From NCBI GenBank assembly GCA_023434425.1, contig JAEYSS010000220.1, positions 1 to 64,000 on the forward strand: DNA of 64,000 nt, in the 5' to 3' direction. Shown here piece after piece: positions 34,367-43,707 of the stretch. Every line of letters begins with the position of its first letter. Position 1 is the first letter of the stretch. The notes below the pieces were generated by a model, which was not told the DNA's origin, searched no databases, and saw nothing but the letters and a program-made list of their open reading frames with translations. A program made the position numbers and the translations under genes. The stretch comes from Pseudomonadota bacterium (GTDB taxonomy: Bacteria; Pseudomonadota; Alphaproteobacteria; Ferrovibrionales; Ferrovibrionaceae).

Positions 34367-35722
34367 ATGACTGATATGCTCCCCCTGATCCGCGATCTCT
34401 GCGCCATCCGCACCGCCGTGGTCGCCGACGGCAACGAAGCCCTGTTCGCGCGTATCGCGCGGGAGCTGCCGCTGGACTATTTCCGCTTCCGCTCGGGTGA
34501 CAGCCATAACGGCTGGGTGGTGCCCGACAACTGGAGGGTCAAGCGCGCGAAGGTTTTCCGCGACAGCAATGAAGTCTTCGACGGCACGCAGAACAGCCTC
34601 GGCGTCGGCTATTACTCGAAATCCTTCTCCGGCGAGCTCGACTGGGAAACGCTGCGCGGGAAGATCGTCAGCAACCCCGACCTGCCGGACGCCTATATGT
34701 TCCACTGCTTGTGGCAGTATCGTCCCTGGGATGCCGACTGGCGCCTGGTGATGCCATACAACTTGGCCCGTACGCTGGGGCCGGGCCGCTATCGCGTCGA
34801 GCTGGAGACCGAGTACAGCCCGGGCGAAATGCTGGTGGCCCACAGCCACAAGGCCGGCCGCTCGGGCAAGACCATCGTTTTCAACTCCAACAACTGCCAT
34901 CCGCATATGGCCAATGACGGCTTTGCCGGTACGGCCGTGCTGATCCGGTTGATGCAGTGGCTGTCGCAGCAGGACACTTATTACAGCTATCGCCTGATGA
35001 TCGGGCCAGAACATCTCGGCAGCGTCTTCTACCTGCGCGATCTGCCATGCAGGGACGTCGATGCCATGGTCTGCGGTGTGTTCGAGGAAATGCCCGGCAC
35101 CCAAGGGGCGATCAAGGCCACCGCCACGTTCAACGGCGGCCACATGATCGATCGCGCCTTTGCCAATGCGCTGCGCAGCTATTTTCCCGATCACCACACT
35201 CTGGTGCCCTGGCGCAAGGGGGCGGGCAATGACGAAACCGTCTGGGAGGCTCCCGGTTACGAGGTCCCCTTCGTCGAGCTGACCCGCTGCGAGGAGCAGT
35301 TCGCCCCCTATCGTGAATATCATTCCAGCCTCGACACGCCGGAACTGATGGACCCAAACCGGCTGGACGAGATGCTGACCGTGCTCAAGCGTGTGGTGGA
35401 AACGCTGGAGAATAATGCCTTTGTCCAGCGCAGCTTCGACGGGTTGATCTGCCTGTCGAATCCGCAATACGGCCTATATATGGAACGCCCGGATCCAACC
35501 GTGGTGAAGGACCTTGATGCCGATGCGGAGAAATGGGGCCATCTGCTGGACTGCCTGTTCCGCTACATGGATGGCACGATGACGGTACTCGACATCGCCG
35601 AGAAACATGATCTGCCATTCGACCGCCTGTTGCGGTATCTGCGCCAGTTCGAGGCCAAAGGCCTGGTGAAATTGTCGCGGGCAGAGATCGCCCGCAGCGC
35701 CCCGACGCGGATGCAGGAATGA
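34367..35722 (+). CDS. COG4310/DUF4910-type aminopeptidase-like protein
   Basis: The 451-residue protein from ATG 34367 resembles the uncharacterised DUF4910/COG4310 family, which has an M28-like zinc peptidase fold. Candidate metal ligands are in NSNNCHPHMANDGFAG near residue 185, GVFEEMPG near 240, and EYHSSLDTPEL near 318. A short C-terminal winged-helix-like segment (TVLDIAEKHDLPFDRLLRYL) follows. It has no signal peptide. In glycan loci its job is not known; it might remove or transfer an amino-acyl group. Its stop overlaps the hisH start (ATGA). Confidence 0.78.
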   Translation: MTDMLPLIRDLCAIRTAVVADGNEALFARIARELPLDYFRFRSGDSHNGWVVPDNWRVKRAKVFRDSNEVFDGTQNSLGVGYYSKSFSGELDWETLRGKIVSNPDLPDAYMFHCLWQYRPWDADWRLVMPYNLARTLGPGRYRVELETEYSPGEMLVAHSHKAGRSGKTIVFNSNNCHPHMANDGFAGTAVLIRLMQWLSQQDTYYSYRLMIGPEHLGSVFYLRDLPCRDVDAMVCGVFEEMPGTQGAIKATATFNGGHMIDRAFANALRSYFPDHHTLVPWRKGAGNDETVWEAPGYEVPFVELTRCEEQFAPYREYHSSLDTPELMDPNRLDEMLTVLKRVVETLENNAFVQRSFDGLICLSNPQYGLYMERPDPTVVKDLDADAEKWGHLLDCLFRYMDGTMTVLDIAEKHDLPFDRLLRYLRQFEAKGLVKLSRAEIARSAPTRMQE

Positions 35723-36333
35723 TCACGATCATCGACAGCGGCATCGCCAATATCGGCTCGGTCACCTCGGCGCTGCGCCGGGTGGGCGCCGCATACCAAG
35801 TCGTCACCGATGCCGACCGGGTCGGCCAAGCCCGCGCCCTGATCCTGCCGGGCGTCGGAACCTTCGTCGACGGCATGAGAAGCCTGCAGCGGAACAACTT
35901 GGTCGAGCCGGTCCGTACGGTCGCCGCCAGCGGCCGCCCCGTCCTCGGCATCTGCCTCGGCATGCAGCTGTTGGCTGACCACAGCGAAGAATTCGGTGAC
36001 ACCGCCGGCCTGGGACTGGTACCCGGGCGGGTGGTGCGGCTGCCTGCACGCCCCGGGCTGCGCATTCCCAATATCGGCTGGTGCGATGTCGCGCTGAAGC
36101 CGAATGCCCGCATGTTCGGCGGCGTCGCCGACGGCTCCGCCTTCTACTTCGTGCACAGCTATCACATGCTGTGCGAGAACCTCGCCACATCGGTGGGCAC
36201 CATCGGCCTGGATGGGGAAACCTTCACCATCGCCGTCCAGCACGGCAACGTATTCGGTGCCCAATTCCACCCGGAAAAGAGCCAGGATGTCGGCCTGACA
36301 TTCCTTGCCAATTTCGCCGCTCTTGCTGCCTGA
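35719..36333 (+). CDS. hisH: HisH-type glutamine amidotransferase subunit (glycan-specific paralogue)
   Basis: The 204-residue class I glutaminase has the full triad: C79 in LGICLGMQL, and H184 and E186 in QFHPEKS. It would release ammonia from glutamine and pass it to a HisF-like partner. That partner is the next gene, a HisF-WbuX fusion. The partner's barrel lacks a residue needed for histidine synthesis, and no other his genes are nearby, so this is probably the glycan-amidation version (like WbuY/HisH2) rather than the histidine enzyme. ATG 35719 overlaps the upstream stop. Confidence 0.9.
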   Translation: MITIIDSGIANIGSVTSALRRVGAAYQVVTDADRVGQARALILPGVGTFVDGMRSLQRNNLVEPVRTVAASGRPVLGICLGMQLLADHSEEFGDTAGLGLVPGRVVRLPARPGLRIPNIGWCDVALKPNARMFGGVADGSAFYFVHSYHMLCENLATSVGTIGLDGETFTIAVQHGNVFGAQFHPEKSQDVGLTFLANFAALAA

Positions 36334-36349
36334 ACCCTGCGGCCACAGC

Positions 36350-38428
36350 ATGACCAATGCCTCCATCGTCCGACCGCGCCTGATACCCGTGCTTCTGCTG
36401 AAGCATGGCGTCATCGTGCGCAGCCAGCTTTTCAAGGTGCACCAGGTCATCGGTAACCCGATGAGTACCGTCGAACGCTATTCGCAGTGGAATGTGGACG
36501 AGCTGGTCATCCTCGACATCAGCCGCGGCGAGGACAAACACGACCTGCGCCGCGACGACATTCAGCAGAGCTACGGCGGCGAGAAGGCGCTAGATGTCCT
36601 GAAGGCGATCGCCGAAGTCTGCTTCATGCCGCTGACCTTCGGCGGCCGCATCCGCAGCATCAAGGATATCGAACTGCGCCTTGCCGCGGGCGCCGACAAG
36701 GTTTCACTGAATACCGCGGCCTTCGACGATCCGGATTTCATTGAAAAGGCCGCGAAACGGTTCGGCAGCCAGTGCATCGTCGCCTCGATCGACGCCCAGC
36801 TTAAGAAAGATGGGGGCTGGGAGGTTTTCGTGGACGGCGGCAGTCGCGCCACCGGCCTGGACCCGGTACAATGGGCACGCCAGCTGGAGCAGCGCGGCGC
36901 CGGCGAGATCCTGTTGAATTCAATCGACCGCGACGGCTCAGGCCAAGGCTACGACCTCGGTCTGATCAGCCATGTCTCCGATGCCGTCGGCGTCCCTGTC
37001 ATCGCCTGCGGCGGCGTGGGCAGTTATGAGCATTTCGCGTCCGCTTTGACGGAAGGTGGCGCGGCGGCGGCGGCGGCAGCCAATATCTTCCACTTCTTCG
37101 AGCTCAGCTATCCGCATGCCAAGCAGGCGACGATCGCCGCAGGCGCGCCATTGCGCCCGGTCCAACTCGGCTCGCGCTTCCTGACCCGCGAACCCGTCTA
37201 TGACACGGCCCGCGAGGGCCGGCGGATCAATGAACGCCTGCGCCAAGCCCGCGAGGCCGATTACCCGGCCGCCCGGCCGGAAGCGGCAGCGAAGCGGCGC
37301 AGCATCCGCTGGTGCACCGAATGCGTCTACCCGTCGATTTCCGCCGCGCCGATGGAATTCGACGATGCCGGCGTCTGCACCGGCTGCCAGATGGCGAAGG
37401 TCAAGTCGGCCATCCCGATGTCGGAATGGGGACGCCGCAAGAACTTGCTGCGCGACCTGCTGGAACAGTATCGCTGCAAGGACGGCAGTCGGCATGATTG
37501 CGTGATCGCCGTGTCCGGCGGTAAGGATTCCTACTTCCAGGTCCATGTCCTGAAGGAAGAATTCGGCCTCAACCCGCTGCTCGTGACCTATGACGGCAAC
37601 AACTGGACCGATGTCGGCTGGCGCAACATGGTCCGCATGCGCGAGGCCTTCGACGTCGACCATGTCGTTGTGCGCCCATCCGTCACCACGCTGAAGAAGC
37701 TGAACCGCCTGGCCTTCACCATCATGGGCGACATGAACTGGCACGGCCATGTCGGCATCATGACTGTGCCGATGATGGTGGCGGCCGAACGTGCCATCCC
37801 GCTGGTTTTCTACGGTGAACATGGCTACCTCGACCTATGTGGCCAGTTCTCCATGGATGATTTCCCCGAGGTCACCTACCGCGACCGGCTGGAGCATTTC
37901 GCCCGCGGCTACGAATGGACCTATTTCGTCGGTCGGGAAAATCTGACTGCTCAAGACCTGTCGATCTGGAAATATCCGACCGACCAGAAGATTCTCGACA
38001 TCGACCTGCGCGGCATCTTCCTCGGCAACTACGTCTATTGGGAAGCCAACGAGCATATCAAGCTGGTGACGGAACGTTACGGCTTCGAGATCTCGCACGA
38101 GCCCTTCGACCGCACCTATCGGACCATGTCGAACCTAGACGATATGCACGAGAATGGCGCACACGATTATCTCAAATACATCAAGTTCGGCTATGGCCGC
38201 GCTACCGATCACGCCTGCAAGGATATTCGCGCCCGTATCATGAGCCGGGGCCAGGCGATCCGCACGGTCAATCACTACGATCCGATCAAGCCAAGCGACA
38301 TCCGCCGCTGGCTCGATTATGTCGGCATGACGGAAGAGGAATTCGACAGTATCGCCGATACATTCCGCGATCCCCGCGTCTGGCGCATGGAAAGCGGCCA
38401 GTGGCGGCGCGACGCCCTGGAGGAATGA
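36350..38428 (+). CDS. Fusion: HisF-like barrel + WbuX/PseA-type N-acetyl sugar amidotransferase
   Basis: The 692-residue protein joins two enzymes usually made as separate chains. Residues ~9-260 are a HisF-like barrel (LIPVLLLKHG, MPLTFGGRIRS, ASIDAQLK with D148, ACGGVGS). The first catalytic Asp of histidine-type HisF (IPCLDVK) is Leu here (L16), as in glycan-specific HisF paralogues, so cyclase activity is unlikely. Residues ~318-692 are the amidotransferase with CxxC pairs C322/C325 and C343/C346 and the PP-loop SGGKDS (389-394). The linker (~265-317) is open and in frame. Together with HisH it could channel ammonia from glutamine into an acetamidino-forming reaction. Confidence 0.92.
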   Translation: MTNASIVRPRLIPVLLLKHGVIVRSQLFKVHQVIGNPMSTVERYSQWNVDELVILDISRGEDKHDLRRDDIQQSYGGEKALDVLKAIAEVCFMPLTFGGRIRSIKDIELRLAAGADKVSLNTAAFDDPDFIEKAAKRFGSQCIVASIDAQLKKDGGWEVFVDGGSRATGLDPVQWARQLEQRGAGEILLNSIDRDGSGQGYDLGLISHVSDAVGVPVIACGGVGSYEHFASALTEGGAAAAAAANIFHFFELSYPHAKQATIAAGAPLRPVQLGSRFLTREPVYDTAREGRRINERLRQAREADYPAARPEAAAKRRSIRWCTECVYPSISAAPMEFDDAGVCTGCQMAKVKSAIPMSEWGRRKNLLRDLLEQYRCKDGSRHDCVIAVSGGKDSYFQVHVLKEEFGLNPLLVTYDGNNWTDVGWRNMVRMREAFDVDHVVVRPSVTTLKKLNRLAFTIMGDMNWHGHVGIMTVPMMVAAERAIPLVFYGEHGYLDLCGQFSMDDFPEVTYRDRLEHFARGYEWTYFVGRENLTAQDLSIWKYPTDQKILDIDLRGIFLGNYVYWEANEHIKLVTERYGFEISHEPFDRTYRTMSNLDDMHENGAHDYLKYIKFGYGRATDHACKDIRARIMSRGQAIRTVNHYDPIKPSDIRRWLDYVGMTEEEFDSIADTFRDPRVWRMESGQWRRDALEE

Positions 38429-38429
38429 C

Positions 38430-40217
38430 GTGCTGACGCTGATCCGCAGGGCATTCGGTCTGGTCGATGTCAGCAATCGGCCCTGGATCGCTGCCTATCT
38501 CGTTGCCGCGTTGCTAACCTCGGCGTTGGAAGCCACTGGTCTGGCGATGGTCTATCTGTTCTTCCAGATCGCTCTTAGCCCGGGCGATTATCTGAACAAT
38601 TCCGTCGTCGGCTTCCTGCACCAGATCGTCGGTCAGCCGGCATACGGGACTTTTCTCGCCCAGCTCAGCTTCCTGGTTGTCGCCGCCTTCGCGCTGCGCT
38701 CACTACTGATGCTCGCTTCGGCCTGGATCGCGCTCGCCTTCCGACGCCGCATCCAGTATCGCCTCACCAGCCGGATGTTCCGGATCTATCTTTCGCAACC
38801 CTATACCTGGCACCTGAATCGCGGCGAGGTGCGTCTGATCAACAACGTCGCGCAGAATATCCCCCATATCGCGCAGCACGTGGTCATCGCCAGCCTGGAT
38901 GCCTTCAGCTCATCCGTCGTGCTACTGGCGCTGTTCTGCACGGCTTTCGCCATCAAGCCGGTCGAGACCACCCTGGGCCTCGTCGCGATTGGCTTCCTTG
39001 CCGGCCTGTACATGCTGTTCATCCGCAAATACCTAACGCGCTGGGGCAATGAGTGGATGCGGTCGGCCGAGGATATGTGGCGCTCGGTGACCGAGCCGCT
39101 GCGCGGCATCAAGACCGTAAAGATCATGGGTCTGGAGGGCTATTTCGCCAACCGGCTCGACGAGAATGCCTGGCGCATGCTTTCCGCCTTCATGCGCAAC
39201 TCGCTGGCCCAGATGTCGCCGCGCTTCATTTTCGAGACGATCATCATCGGTGGCGTGCTAGTTTCGGTCGGCGCAGCCTTCGCCTCGGGCATGACTGCCG
39301 CCGAAGTGATCCCGTCGATGGCCATGTTCGCCGCCGCGGCCATGCGCATCATCCCCAATGTCACGGCAATCCTGAACCACTTCCAGTATTTCCGCATGTC
39401 CACCCCCATCCTTACGACGATTTATGAGGATGCCGCACTTGCAGAAAAGCCGATGCCGAGGGCGCTCGAAGCTCATGGCGGCGCACCAGCCTTCACTTCC
39501 ATCGAACTGAAGGACGTCGACTTCTCCTACGGCGACCGGCGCGTACTGTCCGATGTGTCCCTGTCGCTGCGGCCCGGCGAGCATGTCGCGCTCGTCGGCC
39601 TGTCTGGCGCGGGAAAAACCACACTGGTCGATATCATGCTGGGCCTGATGCAGCCCTCGCGGGGGCGGCTGTTCCTGGATGGCAAGGAGGTTGGCGTCTT
39701 CCCGCGCCAGCTATTCTCCTATGTTCCGCAGGAAAGCTTCGTCATCCACGACAGCCTGGCTCGGAACATCGCCATCGGGCACAGCGACATAGATAAGGCC
39801 TCCGTGGATAAATCGGTCCGCGCCGCCGCTTTGCAGACCGTCGCTGCCAGGTTGCCGCAGGGCCTCGATACCCTGATGGGCGATGCCAACGGCCTGTCCG
39901 GCGGCGAGCGTCAGCGCCTCGGCATCGCCCGGGCATTGTACTGCGACGCCTCTGTCCTGGTGATGGATGAGCCGACATCCGCTCTCGACTCCGTCACGGA
40001 AGCCGAAATCGTGCAGGGGATCGAGGCGCTACGCGGCCGGAAGGCCGTAGTGATGATCGCGCATCGCCTCAGCACCGTGAAAAGCTTTGACCGAATTGTC
40101 CTGATGGATGACGGGCGGATTATCGGCTCCGGTTCCTTCGCCGAACTCTACAAGTCCAACGCCAAATTCAAGATCATGGTCGATTATCTCTCCTTCTCCG
40201 GGGCGCAGGTTCTGTAG
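38430..40217 (+). CDS. ABC exporter, permease-ATPase fusion (PglK/MsbA-like flippase)
   Basis: The 595-residue half-transporter starts at GTG 38430 behind GGAGG. The first ~330 residues carry about six membrane helices. The ATPase has Walker A GLSGAGKTT near 390, the signature LSGGERQRLGIARAL near 488 and Walker B VLVMDEPTSALD near 508. It would act as a homodimer in the inner membrane. Its position in the cluster, and the absence of a Wzx flippase, suggest it moves a lipid-linked oligosaccharide, as PglK does; a lipid-A or other cargo cannot be excluded. Confidence 0.88.
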   Translation: MLTLIRRAFGLVDVSNRPWIAAYLVAALLTSALEATGLAMVYLFFQIALSPGDYLNNSVVGFLHQIVGQPAYGTFLAQLSFLVVAAFALRSLLMLASAWIALAFRRRIQYRLTSRMFRIYLSQPYTWHLNRGEVRLINNVAQNIPHIAQHVVIASLDAFSSSVVLLALFCTAFAIKPVETTLGLVAIGFLAGLYMLFIRKYLTRWGNEWMRSAEDMWRSVTEPLRGIKTVKIMGLEGYFANRLDENAWRMLSAFMRNSLAQMSPRFIFETIIIGGVLVSVGAAFASGMTAAEVIPSMAMFAAAAMRIIPNVTAILNHFQYFRMSTPILTTIYEDAALAEKPMPRALEAHGGAPAFTSIELKDVDFSYGDRRVLSDVSLSLRPGEHVALVGLSGAGKTTLVDIMLGLMQPSRGRLFLDGKEVGVFPRQLFSYVPQESFVIHDSLARNIAIGHSDIDKASVDKSVRAAALQTVAARLPQGLDTLMGDANGLSGGERQRLGIARALYCDASVLVMDEPTSALDSVTEAEIVQGIEALRGRKAVVMIAHRLSTVKSFDRIVLMDDGRIIGSGSFAELYKSNAKFKIMVDYLSFSGAQVL

Positions 40218-40249
40218 GCCATCACAACGGCACAAAGACGGAGATGCAG

Positions 40250-41296
40250 ATGAAAACTTTGCTCGATATGCGTTTGCCGGATGGTCGGGGCGTGGTCGAT
40301 GTCTTGTTCGCCGCCTTGCCGGCAGACCAGAACATGCCCACGATCATTGATGTCGGCGCCCGCAACGGCTTCTTCCTGCTGCCGCCGTGCTACACTGCGC
40401 GGTCGGCCATGCTCGGCTTCGAGCCGAACCGCGAGGAATATGACAAGCTGGTCACCGGCACCACCGACGCCCAGCGGTTCTTCGGCTGGAACACGCCGTT
40501 CAAGGAAACCCGCTTCCATCCCTATGCCGTATGGAACCAGGACGGGGAGTTCGATTTCTTCATCACCAATGGACCTGGCGCCTGCACGATGATGGGGCCG
40601 ACCACGGAGGTCGCCCGCAACCTGTTCTATCTCTATCCGATGAGCAGTCGCCGCCAGAAAAGCTTCGAGGAACTGCATAGCGGCGTGGTGAGGACCACCA
40701 AGGTCGAATGCCGTAGGCTCGACGCCCTGGTGGACAGGAACACCACCGTCGACTTTCTCAAGCTGGATGTCGAGGGCGGCGAGGCCAATGTCCTGGCCGG
40801 CGCGAAAGAACTTCTGGCGAACAACCAGATCCTGGCGGTCCGCGCCGAATTCCAGATGCTGCATTATTATCGCGAGCATCCGGTGCTGCATGTGCAGCAT
40901 CGCATCTTGGATGATGCCGGCTTCCGGCTGGTCGACCTGGATACCGCCCATGTCCGTTATCGCCAGGGCCGTTTCGACCTGCCGGACGACTGCAACAAGG
41001 GCATGCTGGTGGCCGGCGACGCGCTCTATATCCGCGACCCCTACCGCTCCAATCTGTCGCCTGTCGAACTGCATCGGCTCGGCATTCTGTGCATATCGCT
41101 GTGGTACAACTCGTTCGGTCTCTTCCTGCTCGAACGCGCCGGCCTGCTGTCCTTGGCGGATATCGAGGCAATTTACGGCGTGGCCTGCGATACCCGCATG
41201 ATGACCTGGCGCGGCCGCGTGGTTCGTGCGTGGGGACGCATGCCCTATAAGGCATTCGAGATTCTGAGCACACTCAAGCGGAAACTGAGTAAGTAA
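40250..41296 (+). CDS. FkbM-family methyltransferase (copy 1)
   Basis: The 348-residue protein starts at ATG 40250, 6 nt after GGAG; ATG 40244 lies inside that spacing. The FkbM features are TIIDVGARNGFFLLPP near residue 31, MLGFEPNREEYD near 56, and VDFLKLDVEGGEANVLAGA near 165. FkbM enzymes O-methylate hydroxyls on sugars or polyketides. The C-terminal ~100 residues are outside the core. The target is unknown. Confidence 0.85.
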   Translation: MKTLLDMRLPDGRGVVDVLFAALPADQNMPTIIDVGARNGFFLLPPCYTARSAMLGFEPNREEYDKLVTGTTDAQRFFGWNTPFKETRFHPYAVWNQDGEFDFFITNGPGACTMMGPTTEVARNLFYLYPMSSRRQKSFEELHSGVVRTTKVECRRLDALVDRNTTVDFLKLDVEGGEANVLAGAKELLANNQILAVRAEFQMLHYYREHPVLHVQHRILDDAGFRLVDLDTAHVRYRQGRFDLPDDCNKGMLVAGDALYIRDPYRSNLSPVELHRLGILCISLWYNSFGLFLLERAGLLSLADIEAIYGVACDTRMMTWRGRVVRAWGRMPYKAFEILSTLKRKLSK

Positions 41297-41298
41297 AG

Positions 41299-42789
41299 AT
41301 GTCTCCCTTGCCGCGTCGTGCTCTGTTCTTCTTTTCCGCGATCACCTACATCCGGGAAGCGGAGCCCGTTGCACTGTATTTCGCCCGCCGGGGTTGGCAG
41401 GTCCGCGTTGTCTTTGGCCTGTCCGGCGAGCCGCTGGACGAATATGCCGCACGCCTGAAGGCTGGTGGCATCGACGCTGTCGTCGCACCCGACGGACTCA
41501 GCTATGGCAGGGTCGAAAGCGCCAAAGAGGCAATGGCGCGAGAGGATGTGCCAACGCCGCCGAAACCACCGCGCCCGTCAGCTCTGAAGCGACTACTGCG
41601 GTGCATTGGCATTCTTCGGCTACTGCAGGTGCCGAGCCATCTTCCTCGCCTGTTCAAGATCCGGCGCTATGGCGAGACCTTGCTGGACGACTGGCAGCCC
41701 AGCGTGGTTTTCCAGGGCACGTATCACTCCGTCGGCCAGATTGACAATGCCGTGAGCCGAGCCTGCAAGATGCGGGGCATTCCTGTTTTTGGTCTCCCCA
41801 ATTCACCCTATCTGGGTGAAACAATTTTGCGTGTCGCACGCAAGAACCACCTGGTGACCGGCATGGCTGGAAACTATCTGCGTGTCGACTACGATCTTTT
41901 CTCCCGCCTGCTGGCGCTGGTGTTTCCTAGCTGGACCCGCCAGCTCGGCGACGGGGTCACCCGGGTTTTCTACTGGGATCAGACCATGATGGTGGCCGCC
42001 TGGCTGTCCGGCCTGCTCATGAACCGGCCATGGCTGAAACCCTCACTCGATTTCGATGGCACCTTCCTGTTCAGCCAGTTCACGCGCAACCTGCTGAAGG
42101 GCGACTACCCGGATGCGCGCATGCATGTCTACGGACAGCCGCTGCTGGATGAATTCATGGCCCGCATCGGCACGCCCGAACATGCCGCCGCAGTCAGCGC
42201 CGCCACCGGCGTGCCGGTTGGCGTACCCTTCATCCTATTCAATGTGGAGCCCGCCGCCGAACATCTTTACCGCCCCTGGGATCAACACCGGCAGGACATG
42301 CGGGTCATGATGCAGGGCCTGAAGGCGCGCGGCCTGCCGATCGTGCTTTCGCTGCATCCGCTGTGCCACGAACACGAATACACTTTCGCCGAAGCCGAAT
42401 TCGGCGCCCGCATCTGCCGCGACATGCGGATTCATGAAATCTATGCCTATTGCGGGATCAGCGTGTCCTTCCCCTGCTCGACCAACCTGCTAGCCGAACC
42501 GTTCGACCGCCCGCTGGTGATCTACGACATGGACGGACTGATCTCCCGAGACGAGGAAAGTCGGACGATGAACTGGCTGCCGAATGTTGGCGTCGCCAAC
42601 CGCCCGTCCGAACTGCAGGATATCCTGCAGGCCGTGACACCGGCGCCGCCGCTTTCGGCGGTACGACAGACGCAGGGGGCTTGCGAGATGATTTTCCGGC
42701 ATGTCGAACGCCATGTCGCTCGCCTTCGCGGCGCTCCCGCTGCAGCCGAGAGTCAATCGCTTCACACCAATCAGGAGGCCCACCAGTGA
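41299..42789 (+). CDS. Putative GT-B-like surface-polysaccharide transferase
   Basis: The 496-residue protein starts ALFFFSAITYIREAEPVALYFARRGWQVRVVFG, the first Rossmann strand and helix of a GT-B-like enzyme. FLFSQFTRNLLKGDYPDARMHVYGQP near residue 260 and IVLSLHPLCHEHEYTF near 355 look like the donor-side domain of capsule or CDP-glycerol-type transferases. ISVSFPCSTNLLAEPFDRPLVIYD is the usual end of that fold. I could not assign a family with certainty. The stop overlaps the next gene (GTGA). Confidence 0.55.
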   Translation: MSPLPRRALFFFSAITYIREAEPVALYFARRGWQVRVVFGLSGEPLDEYAARLKAGGIDAVVAPDGLSYGRVESAKEAMAREDVPTPPKPPRPSALKRLLRCIGILRLLQVPSHLPRLFKIRRYGETLLDDWQPSVVFQGTYHSVGQIDNAVSRACKMRGIPVFGLPNSPYLGETILRVARKNHLVTGMAGNYLRVDYDLFSRLLALVFPSWTRQLGDGVTRVFYWDQTMMVAAWLSGLLMNRPWLKPSLDFDGTFLFSQFTRNLLKGDYPDARMHVYGQPLLDEFMARIGTPEHAAAVSAATGVPVGVPFILFNVEPAAEHLYRPWDQHRQDMRVMMQGLKARGLPIVLSLHPLCHEHEYTFAEAEFGARICRDMRIHEIYAYCGISVSFPCSTNLLAEPFDRPLVIYDMDGLISRDEESRTMNWLPNVGVANRPSELQDILQAVTPAPPLSAVRQTQGACEMIFRHVERHVARLRGAPAAAESQSLHTNQEAHQ

Positions 42790-43634
42790 ACGCTCTTGCC
42801 GCGCTCAAGAACCAGCTTCGCCCCGGCTACCGCAAACTCGTCGAGAATCCTACCGTCCAGCGGCTGCGCAAGTCACGGAGGGTCTTCGACGGCAAGGCAA
42901 AGCGCTATTTCGCCTCCCACCCGATGAACCGGCCGCGCACCGGAGACCCGATCCTTAACGACCTGCTCGATAACGGCGTCGTCGTGCTGCCGGCCCATTT
43001 CGCCGCCGATGCCATCGCGCCGATCCATGCGACCTGCCTAGAATATGCCGAAAGGGTGCGCCAGGGAAATCCGGATCCGGCCTGGAGCAGCGTGATCTAT
43101 GATTCGGACGGCATCTACCGTCTGCGTGACATCGAGACGATCGTTCCCGCCGCCAAGCTGATCGTCGAGGACAGGTATCTGCGCTCCCTAGTGCCGCAGT
43201 ATCTCGGCCTACCGATCCGAGCAGTGAACACCTACCTCGATTACAAGCCGGATTGGGGCAAGCACGACGACACCACCGTGCCGCACATGGACAGCTGGAT
43301 GTCGCAGATCAAGATATTCACGCTGCTGTCGGAAGTCACGCCCGCCTCCGCGCCGATGGTCTACTGGAAACGCAGCCACCGCGACCGCCCCTGGCGCCGC
43401 GACATCGACTATGCCCATTTCAGCGAGAGCGATATCGGCAGCGCCGGCATCTGCCCGCCGCATATGCTGCGCGACCGCTCCGGCCAAGAGAACAGCGAAC
43501 TGGAGAAGGTCACCATTGTCGGCCCGCCGGGCACGGTGGTGATCGCCGATGTTCGCGGCTTCCACCGCGCGAGCAGCGTTTTCGCCGATTACCGGCTGGA
43601 AGTCGTCCAGAAATTCACCGTGCAGATGTTCTAA
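42786..43634 (+). CDS. Phytanoyl-CoA dioxygenase (PhyH)-family Fe(II)/2-oxoglutarate enzyme
   Basis: The 282-residue protein starts at GTG 42786, overlapping the previous stop. The iron site is H167-x-D169 (VPHMDSW) and H260 (GFHRAS), with R270 placed to bind 2-oxoglutarate. VYWKRSHRDRPWRR near residue 192 is typical of PhyH enzymes. It could hydroxylate or otherwise oxidise a sugar, or an acyl or amino-acid group on one. Dioxygenases of this type are uncommon in glycan clusters. The substrate is unknown. Confidence 0.84.
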   Translation: MNALAALKNQLRPGYRKLVENPTVQRLRKSRRVFDGKAKRYFASHPMNRPRTGDPILNDLLDNGVVVLPAHFAADAIAPIHATCLEYAERVRQGNPDPAWSSVIYDSDGIYRLRDIETIVPAAKLIVEDRYLRSLVPQYLGLPIRAVNTYLDYKPDWGKHDDTTVPHMDSWMSQIKIFTLLSEVTPASAPMVYWKRSHRDRPWRRDIDYAHFSESDIGSAGICPPHMLRDRSGQENSELEKVTIVGPPGTVVIADVRGFHRASSVFADYRLEVVQKFTVQMF

Positions 43635-43707
43635 GCCTTTCCGGCTGGCATATTCGCCCTCCGCCGGTCATAACTGCCACGCAACTCACAGATACAGACA
43701 CCCGATC

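Noticed and set aside
34316..35467. A 383-codon minus-strand frame opposite the COG4310-type gene
   Set aside because: Repetitive His/Gln/Gly-rich shadow sequence with no motif; the + strand frame is coupled to hisH and has family residues.
35719..38428. HisH and HisF as histidine biosynthesis genes
   Set aside because: The HisF-like barrel has Leu at the catalytic Asp position, is fused to a sugar amidotransferase, and no other his gene is near.
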